A stretch of DNA of 64,000 nucleotides from Paenibacillus oryzae (GTDB lineage Bacteria > Bacillota > Bacilli > Paenibacillales > Paenibacillaceae). Location: the NCBI RefSeq assembly GCF_001675045.1, contig NZ_LYPA01000046.1, positions 62,001 to 126,000 on the forward strand. Reading direction: 5' to 3'. The translations under genes were made by a program, and so were the position numbers. How positions within the stretch are numbered: position 1 is the first letter of the stretch; the number at the start of each line of letters is the position of its first letter. Shown piece after piece: positions 34,095 to 42,341 of the stretch. The notes below the pieces were generated by a model. It saw only the letters and a list, made by a program, of their open reading frames with translations. It searched no databases and was not told the origin of the DNA.

Positions 34095-34919
34095 TTATCG
34101 TGCAGCGGCCCGTCCTTCACGTACGAAGCGGGAGGCGGCTTCCATCTGCTCCTCGCGCACATCCTCAAGGGTGACGAAGCCATGCGGCTTATGCGCCTCC
34201 AGCAGGGACCAGAATTGTGGATAATTCAGATTCCCCAGTCCGGCTGCCGTATTTGTTAACCCGCCATCCTCGCCGAGCTTCATGTCTTTGGCATGTGCGC
34301 TGACAATTCTCGGACCCAGCTTGCGGAATGCGTCCTCAATAATGGCGTCGCGCCTTGCAAAGTTTTTTGCATTCAGCAGATTGCATGGATCAATGACGAC
34401 GCCAACACAGGAGGAAGGAAAACGCTCCAGCGTCTCCGCCATTGTATCAACGCTGCCGATCAAATGAGGATCGGCTGCCTCAAGCCCAATCGTGACGCCC
34501 CAACGCTCGGCTTCTTCCACAATTTCCTCCAAGGCGCGATGCAAGCGCTCCCAATGCTGCCTATGCTGAGCCGGATCTGACGGGACGCCAACCTCGGTCG
34601 CCACAATTGGCGCACCAAAATGCCGCGCATGCCGCACATGCTCCTTGAAACGGTCCACGTTATGCCGATAGCTTTCGTTGTCGAGCTCAATCAAGCTGGC
34701 ATAACAGCCGAGAACGGCAATACCAACCCCCTTTTTGTCAAAAGCGCCTCCGATTTCATTAGCTAATCCCGGGCTAAGCTTGCCCAAGGAAAAATCAATA
34801 TTTGCAATCGCTTTGCTCAGCGCAAGCTGAACGTAATTAAATCCACGCTCCGCGACCTTGTCCGCCAGCTTATCGTAAGGCTGCTTTCCGAGCAGATGGG
34901 CCAATACTCCAACCGTCAT
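34095..34919 (-). CDS. Sugar phosphate isomerase/epimerase-like TIM barrel
   Basis: 274 residues, xylose-isomerase-like AP endonuclease_2 fold: GFNYVQLALSKAI, GIAVLGCYASLIELDNESYRHNVDRFKEHVRHARHFGAPIVATEVG, VTIGLEAADPHLIGS, VGVVIDPCNLLNAKNF with the metal-binding aspartate, SAHAKDMKLGEDGG and a final GFVTLEDV with the acidic ligand. These are the usual metal site positions (E, D, H, E). Acts probably on a keto-sugar or inositol derivative. ATG with AAGGGGGAA upstream; stands alone. Confidence 0.85.
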   Translation of the reverse strand: MTVGVLAHLLGKQPYDKLADKVAERGFNYVQLALSKAIANIDFSLGKLSPGLANEIGGAFDKKGVGIAVLGCYASLIELDNESYRHNVDRFKEHVRHARHFGAPIVATEVGVPSDPAQHRQHWERLHRALEEIVEEAERWGVTIGLEAADPHLIGSVDTMAETLERFPSSCVGVVIDPCNLLNAKNFARRDAIIEDAFRKLGPRIVSAHAKDMKLGEDGGLTNTAAGLGNLNYPQFWSLLEAHKPHGFVTLEDVREEQMEAASRFVREGRAAAR

Positions 34920-35399
34920 TTTGCTTCCCCCTTGTGTGTAAATGTTAGGTTTGCTCTATTATATCATTGCACCGACAGCTAAGGAATTGTTTAAAGGTTG
35001 GTGAAACTTTATGGTATGTTTGATTTTTTCATTCGTGGGCTTATGTGTAAATCAGCTTGTTTTTTTATAACCTGATCTGTCATTTTCCGGTCACTGATGA
35101 CCGTTAGAGTCTGAAAAAGGGGGATTCGTCTTGAACAACGGTCACCCGTGTCCTTTAGCGATCAAAATGAGAGCAATCGGACGGGATTATGCGGTTTTAC
35201 GGACGCCAATGTCCTTAAGAAACTAACAATCCGTTAAAAACGCCTTTTAAAGGTCATTGTTGTCCGTAAGATTGGACACATCATTTCCTGTTTCCTTGTT
35301 CATACTCCGTTCATGTTGTCGTCATGGAGAGTACATCTTGGCTGATTAGACTTAAATGAATGGATTGTTGAGCCATTAGAAAGATAAGGATAGGAGCAG
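34920..35399. other. Intergenic region with a 16-bp dyad, no gene seen
   Basis: 480 bases between divergent genes. It contains the perfect dyad CGGTCACTGATGACCG (35088-35103), a nearby inexact repeat of its half-site (CGGTCACCCG at about 35139) and several TGTCC words in both orientations (35200-35280), but no ORF or RNA gene that I can support. Confidence 0.4.
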
Positions 35400-36428
35400 A
35401 TGAAATTGACGCAGCTAGAAATAAAGGAAAAACGGAGCCGTTCGAAAATAAAAAAAGCATTGTTCATTTTGCTTAAAATAATCACGGTGCTAGTCATGTT
35501 GCTTGTGTTATTTGTTGTGATTGTGTATACCGTAAACAAGATTAGCAGCAATGCCGAGCAAAAAAGAATGGAGCCTTACGGCCAGCATGTATCTGTAGAC
35601 GGAAAGCTGATGAATATTTCGGTTCAAGGTGAAGGCGAAGAAACGATTGTGCTGCTGCCCGGCTTTGGCAATCCGTCGCCGTATCATGATTTTAAACCGC
35701 TCGTAAGAGAATTAACTCCTTATTACCGGGTTGTGGTAGTAGAACCTTTTGGTTACGGTTTGAGCGATCAGACTGATAAGGAGCGCAGCACGGCGAATAT
35801 CGTAAGCGAGATTCATGAAGCGCTGCAGAGTCTTCAAATTGACCGTTATATTCTGATGGGTCACTCCATTTCAGGAATCTATAGTCTGGATTACGTGAAT
35901 CAATATCCAGATGAAGTGAGTGCGTTTGTTGGGCTGGATAGCAGCGTCCCGGCGTTAAGCGAGCAGAAGATTGATTCGTCAATGACCGCGCCGGTTAAAT
36001 GGTTCCGTAATTTGGGCTTTGCGCGTTTACAGATCAAGCTGGAGGCTGATCCTTATGACGGACTGGCCTATGATGAAAAAACGAAGGAGCAATTGAGCAT
36101 TTTGATACGTAAAAACAGGTTCAACAATACTCAATTAAATGAAGCCGAAAGCATGTTTGATAATTTCCTGACGGCTCAGACGCAAGCTCTTCCAGCTGAT
36201 CTGCCCGTCCTGCTTTTTGTCCAGGCTAATCATCCGGCAACAGATCAGTGGGTGCCCGAGCATGAGAAGCAAATAAAGGACTCTGCAAATGCGGAGCTGG
36301 TGCTAGTGGAAGGGGATCACTACCTGTATCGCACCCATTCAAAAGAAATCGCTGAAAGCTTTAGAGGGTTTATGGCGGAGCTTGGGAACGGGGCAGCCTT
36401 TATTGACAGTGCTGCTGGAAACCATTAA
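35400..36428 (+). CDS. Membrane-anchored alpha/beta hydrolase
   Basis: 342 residues. A basic N-terminus (EIKEKRSRSKIKK) is followed by one transmembrane helix (ALFILLKIITVLVMLLVLFVVIVYTV, about 21-46), so the enzyme faces outward. The hydrolase has TIVLLPGFGNPSPYHDFKPLVRELTPYYRVVVVEPFGYGLSD, nucleophile elbow MGHSISG and a late EGDHYLYRTHS with the histidine. An ATG behind ATAGGAGC. Substrate unknown; related to prolyl aminopeptidase-like or lipase-like hydrolases. Confidence 0.88.
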   Translation: MKLTQLEIKEKRSRSKIKKALFILLKIITVLVMLLVLFVVIVYTVNKISSNAEQKRMEPYGQHVSVDGKLMNISVQGEGEETIVLLPGFGNPSPYHDFKPLVRELTPYYRVVVVEPFGYGLSDQTDKERSTANIVSEIHEALQSLQIDRYILMGHSISGIYSLDYVNQYPDEVSAFVGLDSSVPALSEQKIDSSMTAPVKWFRNLGFARLQIKLEADPYDGLAYDEKTKEQLSILIRKNRFNNTQLNEAESMFDNFLTAQTQALPADLPVLLFVQANHPATDQWVPEHEKQIKDSANAELVLVEGDHYLYRTHSKEIAESFRGFMAELGNGAAFIDSAAGNH

Positions 36429-36531
36429 GGTAATGGAAGAATAAAACGTCATGTAGCGGCAGATCAAAAAATCCGCTTTCCATACTTAATAATGAACGCT
36501 TAATCATGAATTTTTACTTTGGAGGCTGCTT

Positions 36532-36846
36532 ATGAGTCAGAAGCAACGTTTTGTTATTACAAGATCCATGCAACCAAATGGGGGTGGAGGGGAAATTTCG
36601 CTTGAGGAGTGTAAGGCTTATTTTGAAGCAAGAGCGGATTTTACTTATGAAAAAGTGCTGACCGTAAAAGGTCCGGAGAGCACGATGAGCATAGAAGGCG
36701 ACTTTTTTATGTGGAGGCACGGGGAAACGCAATTTCCGTTCCGGCATTATATGGGAGATGTGTACGTTGCTATCGCGCATGAAGATATAGTGCCTGTTAT
36801 GATTGAAGTTGCAACCTTTTTTCTGGCAGACATTGTGGAGGGGTAA
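36532..36846 (+). CDS. Uncharacterised 104-residue protein
   Basis: Not recognised. Soluble, mildly acidic, with a SMSIEGDFFMWRHGETQFPFRHYMGDVYVAI core that looks like a beta-rich small domain and a helical end. GGAGG precedes the ATG. It stands alone between the hydrolase and a repeat-rich region. Confidence 0.65.
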   Translation: MSQKQRFVITRSMQPNGGGGEISLEECKAYFEARADFTYEKVLTVKGPESTMSIEGDFFMWRHGETQFPFRHYMGDVYVAIAHEDIVPVMIEVATFFLADIVEG

Positions 36847-36940
36847 CGGGAATGTCCCGCGCCCCTCGCACATGTAGGGTAACGTTTGTCTGCTCCATGT
36901 GCTTGGTTATGGCCATCGATTCGGTGGAAAGGAAAGGCGA

Positions 36941-36990
36941 GGGAGAAAAAGGGATAAAGAGGGATAAAGAGGGAGAAAGAGGGAGAAAGA
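36941..36990. repeat. Five 10-bp tandem repeats
   Basis: Five successive units of GGGAKAAAGA (GGGATAAAGA or GGGAGAAAGA, the first GGGAGAAAAA), a purine-only simple repeat with no visible function. Confidence 0.8.
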
Positions 36991-37085
36991 GTCCTGACGT
37001 TTGTCTCATTTCCTCTTCAATTTTTAATGCTTGAAGGGTAGTTGTACGGTACCCCGATTAAGATGCCGTTCACGGCAAAAAAACG

Positions 37086-37521
37086 TTGTACGAATAATCG
37101 TACAAATCCTCCAGTGCGAAGCCCCGAGGCCTGCATTTTGTACGTATAATCGTACAAATCCCCCAGTGCGAAGCCCCGAGGCCTGCATTTTGTACGTATA
37201 ATCGTACAAAGCACCCAGTGTGAAGCCCCGAGGTCTGCAATTTGTACGAATAATCGTACAAATCCCCCAGTGTGAAGCCCCGCGGCCTGCATTTTGTACG
37301 AATAATCGTACAAATCCCCCAGTGTGAAGCCCCGCGGCCTGCATTTTGTACGAATAATCGTACAAATCACCCAGTGTGAAGCCCCGCGGCCTGCATTTTG
37401 TACGAATAATCGTACAAAGCCCCCAGTGTGAAGCCCCGAATCCTGCATTTTGTACGAATAATCGTACAAATCACCCAGTACGAAGCCCCGAGGCCTGCAA
37501 TTTGTACGAATAATCGTACAA
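37086..37521. repeat. Array of nine palindromes at 52-bp period
   Basis: TTGTACGAATAATCGTACAA (two copies with GTATAAT in the loop) occurs nine times, beginning at 37086 and every 52 bases exactly up to 37502. The 7-bp arms are identical in all nine. The 32-bp stretches between are near-copies of each other (CCAGTGYGAAGCCCCG then a variable GRGGCC or AATCC and TGCATT). Because 52 is not a multiple of three, open frames through it are artefacts. It lies just past the 3' end of the minus-strand sugar-binding lipoprotein gene. Confidence 0.92.
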
Positions 37522-37571
37522 ATTGCAAATGCCACTCATGCAAAGCGGCACGCACAACACAAATCTTCATG

Positions 37572-38585
37572 TTAACGCCTCTGCCGTTTCTGGAGCCTCG
37601 TTACGTCGGGGAAAGCGTCCACAGTGTCCCGCGTCAGCACCGCCGTTCCGGTATCAATGTGATCCGGCAACGGCTTTTTGTGTGCGGCGCTTACAAGGCT
37701 GGATATGATTTCTGTTGCCCAGCGTTGTTCATTTTGCGAAATAACCGACGTAATTTGTCCGTTATGGATAGCCTCCTTTATGTCGCTTTGCATGCCGAAG
37801 GCAATTACATCTCTGTTTAACCCCTTGGCTTTCCAGACAAGGATGGAGGAGGCGGGCGACCACAGGTCGAGCGAAACAAACGCATCAAAATGCGGATGGC
37901 CGTCAATCATGATTTCCATGTCGGCTAATGCCTGATCCTCGCTTCCGTTGTTGAAACGGACATCCAGCACCTGAATGTCCGTTTTGGTATTGATGTATTG
38001 AAGCATGCCGTCAAGCCGCTGCTGCTGCGCCGGCAATTTGGGAAAACCGCTTTCCACCAGCACCATCCCGCGACCTTTGAGCAATCCATCCAACACCTCT
38101 CCAACCAATATTCCGGCCTCATCATGATTGCTCCCGATATACGTCGACCGGCTGCTGTCCGGCGAATCCGTCTCAAAGCAGATGACAGGGATTCCTGCAA
38201 GCACGGCCCGATCAATGACGGGAGCAAGCGCATCTCCGTCCACCGGACTGACGGCAATGCCGTCGACTTCTTGCTTGATCATTTGCTCCATCATTCGGAT
38301 TTGCTGCTCTATATTGAATTCATCCGGCGCCTTGACGATCAGCTCGATTTCCAGAGGGGCAGCTGCTTCCTCTGTCATTTGAGTAATCATTTCATAGAAG
38401 GGATGCGCTATCGGATACAGGATGCCAAACGTAAGCGGCGCCTCGCTGCGGGGCTGCGGCCCGGTAGGATAAAGGGAAGGCCTATGTTCCTCGGAGGAGC
38501 CGCTGATGCAGCCCGCGGTTGTGAACAACACGATTAAAGAGACAAGTGCAAAAAGCCGCTTACCCATGCTTGAAGGCAGGAGCAT
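37572..38585 (-). CDS. Sugar-binding lipoprotein, partner of the YesM/YesN pair
   Basis: 337 residues. The lipoprotein signal is MGKRLFALVSLIVLFTTAGC with the lipid cysteine. The rest is a type 1 periplasmic binding fold (Peripla_BP_4): PLTFGILYPIAHPFYEMITQMTEEAA, QMIKQEVDGIAVSPVDGDALAPVIDRAVLAGIPVICFETDSPDSSRSTYIGSNHDEAG. The ATG at 38585 has AAGGGAG upstream; the start lies inside the regulator gene's end (38560), so the genes are coupled. It is encoded with a sensor kinase rather than a transporter, so it probably presents a bound sugar to the kinase, as for XylFII with LytS in clostridia (analogy). Confidence 0.85.
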   Translation of the reverse strand: MLLPSSMGKRLFALVSLIVLFTTAGCISGSSEEHRPSLYPTGPQPRSEAPLTFGILYPIAHPFYEMITQMTEEAAAPLEIELIVKAPDEFNIEQQIRMMEQMIKQEVDGIAVSPVDGDALAPVIDRAVLAGIPVICFETDSPDSSRSTYIGSNHDEAGILVGEVLDGLLKGRGMVLVESGFPKLPAQQQRLDGMLQYINTKTDIQVLDVRFNNGSEDQALADMEIMIDGHPHFDAFVSLDLWSPASSILVWKAKGLNRDVIAFGMQSDIKEAIHNGQITSVISQNEQRWATEIISSLVSAAHKKPLPDHIDTGTAVLTRDTVDAFPDVTRLQKRQRR

Positions 38586-40320
38586 AGCCGTCTCCCTTCG
38601 TCTCAAGCGTCAGCCCGCCATTTTTCCGGAATTGCTTGGTTGTCATGCCCGTCACCCTTTTGAACAGGTTGGAAAAATAATGTGCATCGTTATAGCCCAC
38701 CAAAAAAGCAACCTCATAGGATTTGGCCGGGGTCGTCAGCAGCAGCTCCATTGCTCTTTTCATCCGGGTCTGGGTCAAATGCTCGATAAACGTCTGTCCG
38801 GTGCCCTGGCTAAACACCTTGCTTAGATGGCTTGGACTGAGCTGAACATAGTCGGAGGCGCTTTGCAGCGAAATATAGTCTTTGTCATAATGCTCCTCGA
38901 TGTAGGCTTTTACCTTGTCAATCAGCTCGCTATATCTGTCGGCTCCTTCGGTCCGCCAGCTCCAATATTTTTTGGCAAGCCGCACGAGGTAGGCGGAAGC
39001 TTCATCCGAGGTTCGGATGGTGCTGATTTCGGACTGAAGGCTTATCAGCGCCTCCTTGTACGAGATGCGGAAGGATTGCTGGGAGACGTGCAGCACTTCA
39101 ACGGTCAAATCGTTAAGAAGATAATAACCGAGCGGCGAGCTGTCCCAGTTTTGACGGTTTATTTCCGCCATGTAGGTTGTAATAAAGGCTTCCACCTCTG
39201 CCGGCTGGCCCAGCCTCAGGAAGTCCATGAACCTGGAGCGTTCCAGAAACAAGGCGGGATCAAGCAGAGCTTGAGCCGATGTGTTCATATCCAGGCGGTT
39301 TTGTCTGGAAAGACGTTGTCCATGCATATCCTCCTCAGCCTCCAGATAGGAGAGATGAATGCTTTGCAGACGGTCATATATGCTTCCGATTCCGATCGCA
39401 GCCGCCTTATTCCCGGTGTTATTGGCCTGTTTGCGCTGCTTGTGGAAATGCTCAAGCGTTTCGTCCAGCTGCGCGCGCGATTCACCCGTAACAATCCATA
39501 CTGTCTCGGAGCGGCTGCGCTTGTAGGAAAGCCCTTCAACGGTAGAGCGAAATGTTGATAGTGCAGGCCGCATTTCCTGCAATGATCGAGACGCATCGCG
39601 TTCAAGTGTCATGCTGTCTGAATGCAGTGACACATCGCGTTCAAGCGTCATGCTGGCCGAATGCTGTGACGTATCGCGTTCAAGCGTCATGCTGGCCGAA
39701 TGCTGTGACGTATCGCGTTCGAGCGTCCTGGCAGTTTCATTCTGCATCAAATCGCGGTCATCGGAAATGACGACGGCGTAATAAGGCGCAATCAAGTCGA
39801 GAGAAAGCGAAGAGCTCCAGCGAATCGCCTCCGAGGCGGTCAAAAAGCCGCAGCATAGCTCGCCAAGCAGCTTCTCCTTCGTCATCGTTTTTTTCTCCGT
39901 TTCGCTTTGCAGCAGCTTTCGGGCTTGCTCCTGCTGGAGCCGCTCCGCGTCGATTTTTGAGCCAACGCGGTGCAGCAGCTGAAGAATGCTGGCCGCGCTG
40001 ACCGGCTTCAGGCAATATTCCTCAACGCCAAGCTGCAGCGCCGTACGGGCATATTCAAATTCGCCATGACCGCTAAGGATAACAATTTTGACATGGGGCA
40101 TGCGCTTGCGGACAATGCCGCTTAGCTCAAGGCCGTCCATAAACGGCATCATAATGTCCGTAATAAGAATGTCGGGCTGAAGCTGCTCGATCAGCTGAAG
40201 CGCAATTTCTCCGTCAGGCGCATCACCCACGAACAAAAAGCCTTCCTTCTCCCACTGGATGCATTCCTGAATCGTTTCTCGAACGAGAATTTCATCATCC
40301 ACCAGCATGACCTTTTTCAC
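38560..40320 (-). CDS. YesN-like response regulator with AraC output domain
   Basis: 586 residues. CheY-like receiver at the N-terminus (MLVDDEILVRETIQ; phospho-aspartate in ILITDIMMPFMDGLELSG; lysine in EEYCLKPVSA). A long middle, then AraC helix-turn-helix at the C-terminus: DYISLQSASDYVQLSPSHLSKVFSQGTGQTFIEHLTQTRMKRAMELLLTTPAKSYEVAFLVGYNDAHYFSNLFKRVTGMT. In the middle (about 197-250) is an unusual tandem repeat with unit TLERDTSQHSASM. It starts with GTG overlapping the kinase stop by four bases. Probably activates the divergent sugar ABC operon. Confidence 0.9.
   Translation of the reverse strand: MKKVMLVDDEILVRETIQECIQWEKEGFLFVGDAPDGEIALQLIEQLQPDILITDIMMPFMDGLELSGIVRKRMPHVKIVILSGHGEFEYARTALQLGVEEYCLKPVSAASILQLLHRVGSKIDAERLQQEQARKLLQSETEKKTMTKEKLLGELCCGFLTASEAIRWSSSLSLDLIAPYYAVVISDDRDLMQNETARTLERDTSQHSASMTLERDTSQHSASMTLERDVSLHSDSMTLERDASRSLQEMRPALSTFRSTVEGLSYKRSRSETVWIVTGESRAQLDETLEHFHKQRKQANNTGNKAAAIGIGSIYDRLQSIHLSYLEAEEDMHGQRLSRQNRLDMNTSAQALLDPALFLERSRFMDFLRLGQPAEVEAFITTYMAEINRQNWDSSPLGYYLLNDLTVEVLHVSQQSFRISYKEALISLQSEISTIRTSDEASAYLVRLAKKYWSWRTEGADRYSELIDKVKAYIEEHYDKDYISLQSASDYVQLSPSHLSKVFSQGTGQTFIEHLTQTRMKRAMELLLTTPAKSYEVAFLVGYNDAHYFSNLFKRVTGMTTKQFRKNGGLTLETKGDGYAPAFKHG
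39598..39735. repeat. 39-bp in-frame tandem repeat within the YesN-like gene
   Basis: Units at 39598-39636, 39637-39675 and 39676-39714, and a partial fourth from 39715. Units two and three are identical; unit one differs at a few bases. Each codes 13 residues (TLERDTSQHSASM and variants), so frame is kept. Such expansions by slippage can vary between strains. Confidence 0.9.
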
Positions 40321-42116
40321 GGGTTTTGCTCCTCTCTCATTGGCAATCTGATGATAACCTTTGTTCCGGCGCCTTCAGCGCTTTCGAGCCTTACGCCATA
40401 GGATTCGCCGTAATACAGCCGCAGTCTTTGCTCCACATTATAAAGGCCGAATCCGCCTGAAACCTCCTTGCCGGTTTCCTCCGGCAGCTGCTGCGCCAGC
40501 AGGCTGCGCCGAAGATTTTCCAGCTTAGCCGGCGTCATACCGGCGCCGTTGTCCTCAACCATTAGGAGCATTTCCTTCTCCGCTGTTTCATAGCCGACGA
40601 TACGGACAAGCCCTTTGCCCCTTTTATTTTTGATACCGTGATAGATTGCGTTTTCAACGATGGGCTGGAGCGTCATTTTCAAAATGGAAAAAGGCATAAG
40701 TCGAGGGTCAACATCAATTTCGTAGTCCAAAATATCCCGGTAGCGCATTTGCTGAATGACCAGGTAGCTATGCACATGCTCCAGCTCCTTCTCGACGCTG
40801 ATCCAGTCGCGGCCTCTGCTGAGCGATATCCGAAACAGCTTGGAGAGCGCCTCGACAAGCAAAATGACCTGCTTGTTGCGGCCGGCCTCCGCCATCCAGA
40901 CAATGGAGTCCAGCGTATTGTACAGGAAATGAGGGTTGATTTGTGCCTGGAGCGCTCTCAGCTCCGCCTTTTTCATCGCTTCATGCTCCTTGATGCTGGT
41001 GTCCAGAAGCCCTTTGATTTTGCCCAGCATAATGTTGAAATTGGCGCTTAAGTTGGCGATTTCGTCCCTGCCGGTTGTGGAGACTTTGGCTTCCAGATAG
41101 CCGGAGGCGGCCAGCTGCATTTTGTTTTTGAGCAATTGAACAGGTCTGGTTAATCTGGCGGAAATAAAGAAATGCAGCGTAATGGCGAAAAGAATGCTCA
41201 GAATGACACTGACAATAATCATTTGCCGGATGGAATTGGCTTCCTGCACGATTTCCTGCAGCGGAACATAGCCGATAATGTTCCACCCCGTCCTCGGAGA
41301 ATTGGATGCAAAAATAAATTTCGGTTTTCCATACGAAGAATCAATATAATGGCGCTCCGGCAAGGAAATGACATCCCGTCCGTTTGGCAGCTTATCCGCT
41401 TGACGTCCCGACGGGGTGAATATGGGCGTGCCTTCGGTATCCGCAACATAGAAAAAACCGCTTTTGCCAAGCGTTGTCCCGTCTATGGAACGGACCACGA
41501 TGGAATCGTCGATGTCGATCACGATAAAGCCGATAACCTCATGTGTAATTCGCTGCTTGACGGTCGCCATAATGGAAATGACGTTGGAGGTTTCGTATTG
41601 AAAGCCGTCGATCCGGTCAAGCGGCGACGATTGGGACGGCGGAATGTTCAGTATGTCGTCGGGATGGCTGGTCAAGTAGGCAAAATGGTGGTTCCGCAGC
41701 GGATTTTTGTCCAGCTGAAAAACACCGCGCCGATCACTGATTCCTCTTCCGTACAAATTGATAATGGAGATGTTGAGGACGCTTTCGTCGCTGTAGGTAT
41801 CCAGATAGGAGTCCATTGTTTTCAGAATGTCTTTTGCATCGGAATAGGTATCGCTTTGCGAGAGCAGGAAGTGAAGGACGCGGGGATCATTGCCAAGCTC
41901 CAGCAGCTTGCCGGTATCCTCGAAGAGCAGGTCGATATCGCGCGCAAGCTGCTCGCCTACAAGCATGGAGGACGCCTTGCTATTGCCAAACACCGTATTA
42001 AAGGATTTCTGATAGGAAACCAGGCCTACGATAATCAGCGGCACGCAGGTGAGCATGATAAACATCGTAAGCAGCTTTGCCCGAAGGCTGGAGGCAATCC
42101 AATGTATGAGCTTCAT
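40317..42116 (-). CDS. YesM-like sensor histidine kinase
   Basis: 599 residues from the ATG at 42116. First helix LLTMFIMLTCVPLIIVGLV, an extracytoplasmic dCACHE-type sensor (about 40-290), second helix MIIVSVILSILFAITLHFFIS, HAMP domain (SARLTRPVQLLKNKMQLAASGYLEAKV), then the His_kinase motif QINPHFLYNTLDSIVWMAE with the phospho-accepting histidine, and the HATPase region (VEDNGAGM, GGFGLYNVEQRL). Typical YesM. The ribosome site of the ATG is weak; the frame is open to a TTG at 42224. Its stop overlaps the GTG of the regulator. Divergent from the sugar ABC operon that it probably controls. Confidence 0.9.
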   Translation of the reverse strand: MKLIHWIASSLRAKLLTMFIMLTCVPLIIVGLVSYQKSFNTVFGNSKASSMLVGEQLARDIDLLFEDTGKLLELGNDPRVLHFLLSQSDTYSDAKDILKTMDSYLDTYSDESVLNISIINLYGRGISDRRGVFQLDKNPLRNHHFAYLTSHPDDILNIPPSQSSPLDRIDGFQYETSNVISIMATVKQRITHEVIGFIVIDIDDSIVVRSIDGTTLGKSGFFYVADTEGTPIFTPSGRQADKLPNGRDVISLPERHYIDSSYGKPKFIFASNSPRTGWNIIGYVPLQEIVQEANSIRQMIIVSVILSILFAITLHFFISARLTRPVQLLKNKMQLAASGYLEAKVSTTGRDEIANLSANFNIMLGKIKGLLDTSIKEHEAMKKAELRALQAQINPHFLYNTLDSIVWMAEAGRNKQVILLVEALSKLFRISLSRGRDWISVEKELEHVHSYLVIQQMRYRDILDYEIDVDPRLMPFSILKMTLQPIVENAIYHGIKNKRGKGLVRIVGYETAEKEMLLMVEDNGAGMTPAKLENLRRSLLAQQLPEETGKEVSGGFGLYNVEQRLRLYYGESYGVRLESAEGAGTKVIIRLPMREEQNP

Positions 42117-42277
42117 AGGTTTACTATACCAAAATCCAGGATTTAAGGATATGGAAGCGTAAACAATCGCAAGAAAATACACGAAACGAACAAAAAAGAA
42201 AACAAACAACGTCTGGATGCCCAAAAATGCATAAAAATTTACAAGGATTACGCATCAAACTCCGTATAAGACTCCAA

Positions 42278-42294
42278 TGTAAGCGTTTTATAAT
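42278..42294 (+). promoter_or_regulatory. cre-like site overlapping the -10 of the sugar ABC operon
   Basis: TGTAAGCGTTTTAT (42278-42291) fits the CcpA consensus and runs into TATAAT (42289-42294). There is no good -35 box 17 bases upstream, as expected for a promoter that needs an AraC-type activator such as the divergent YesN-like protein. Confidence 0.55.
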
Positions 42295-42341
42295 GGGTTC
42301 AAACCAATGGAGTTGGTTATTACAGGGGAGGTATGAAGGAT

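Noticed and set aside
37086..37521. CRISPR array
   Set aside because: The period is regular and the repeats palindromic, but the 32-bp stretches between them are near-copies of each other, not unique spacers, and no cas gene is near.
37017..37535. A repetitive protein of 172 residues on the minus strand
   Set aside because: The 52-bp period shifts frame at each unit, so open frames exist in all three phases; this is an effect of the repeat, with no ribosome site.
41172..42146. A 324-residue protein antisense to the YesM-like kinase
   Set aside because: Shadow frame of a conserved kinase gene with no ribosome site and atypical composition.
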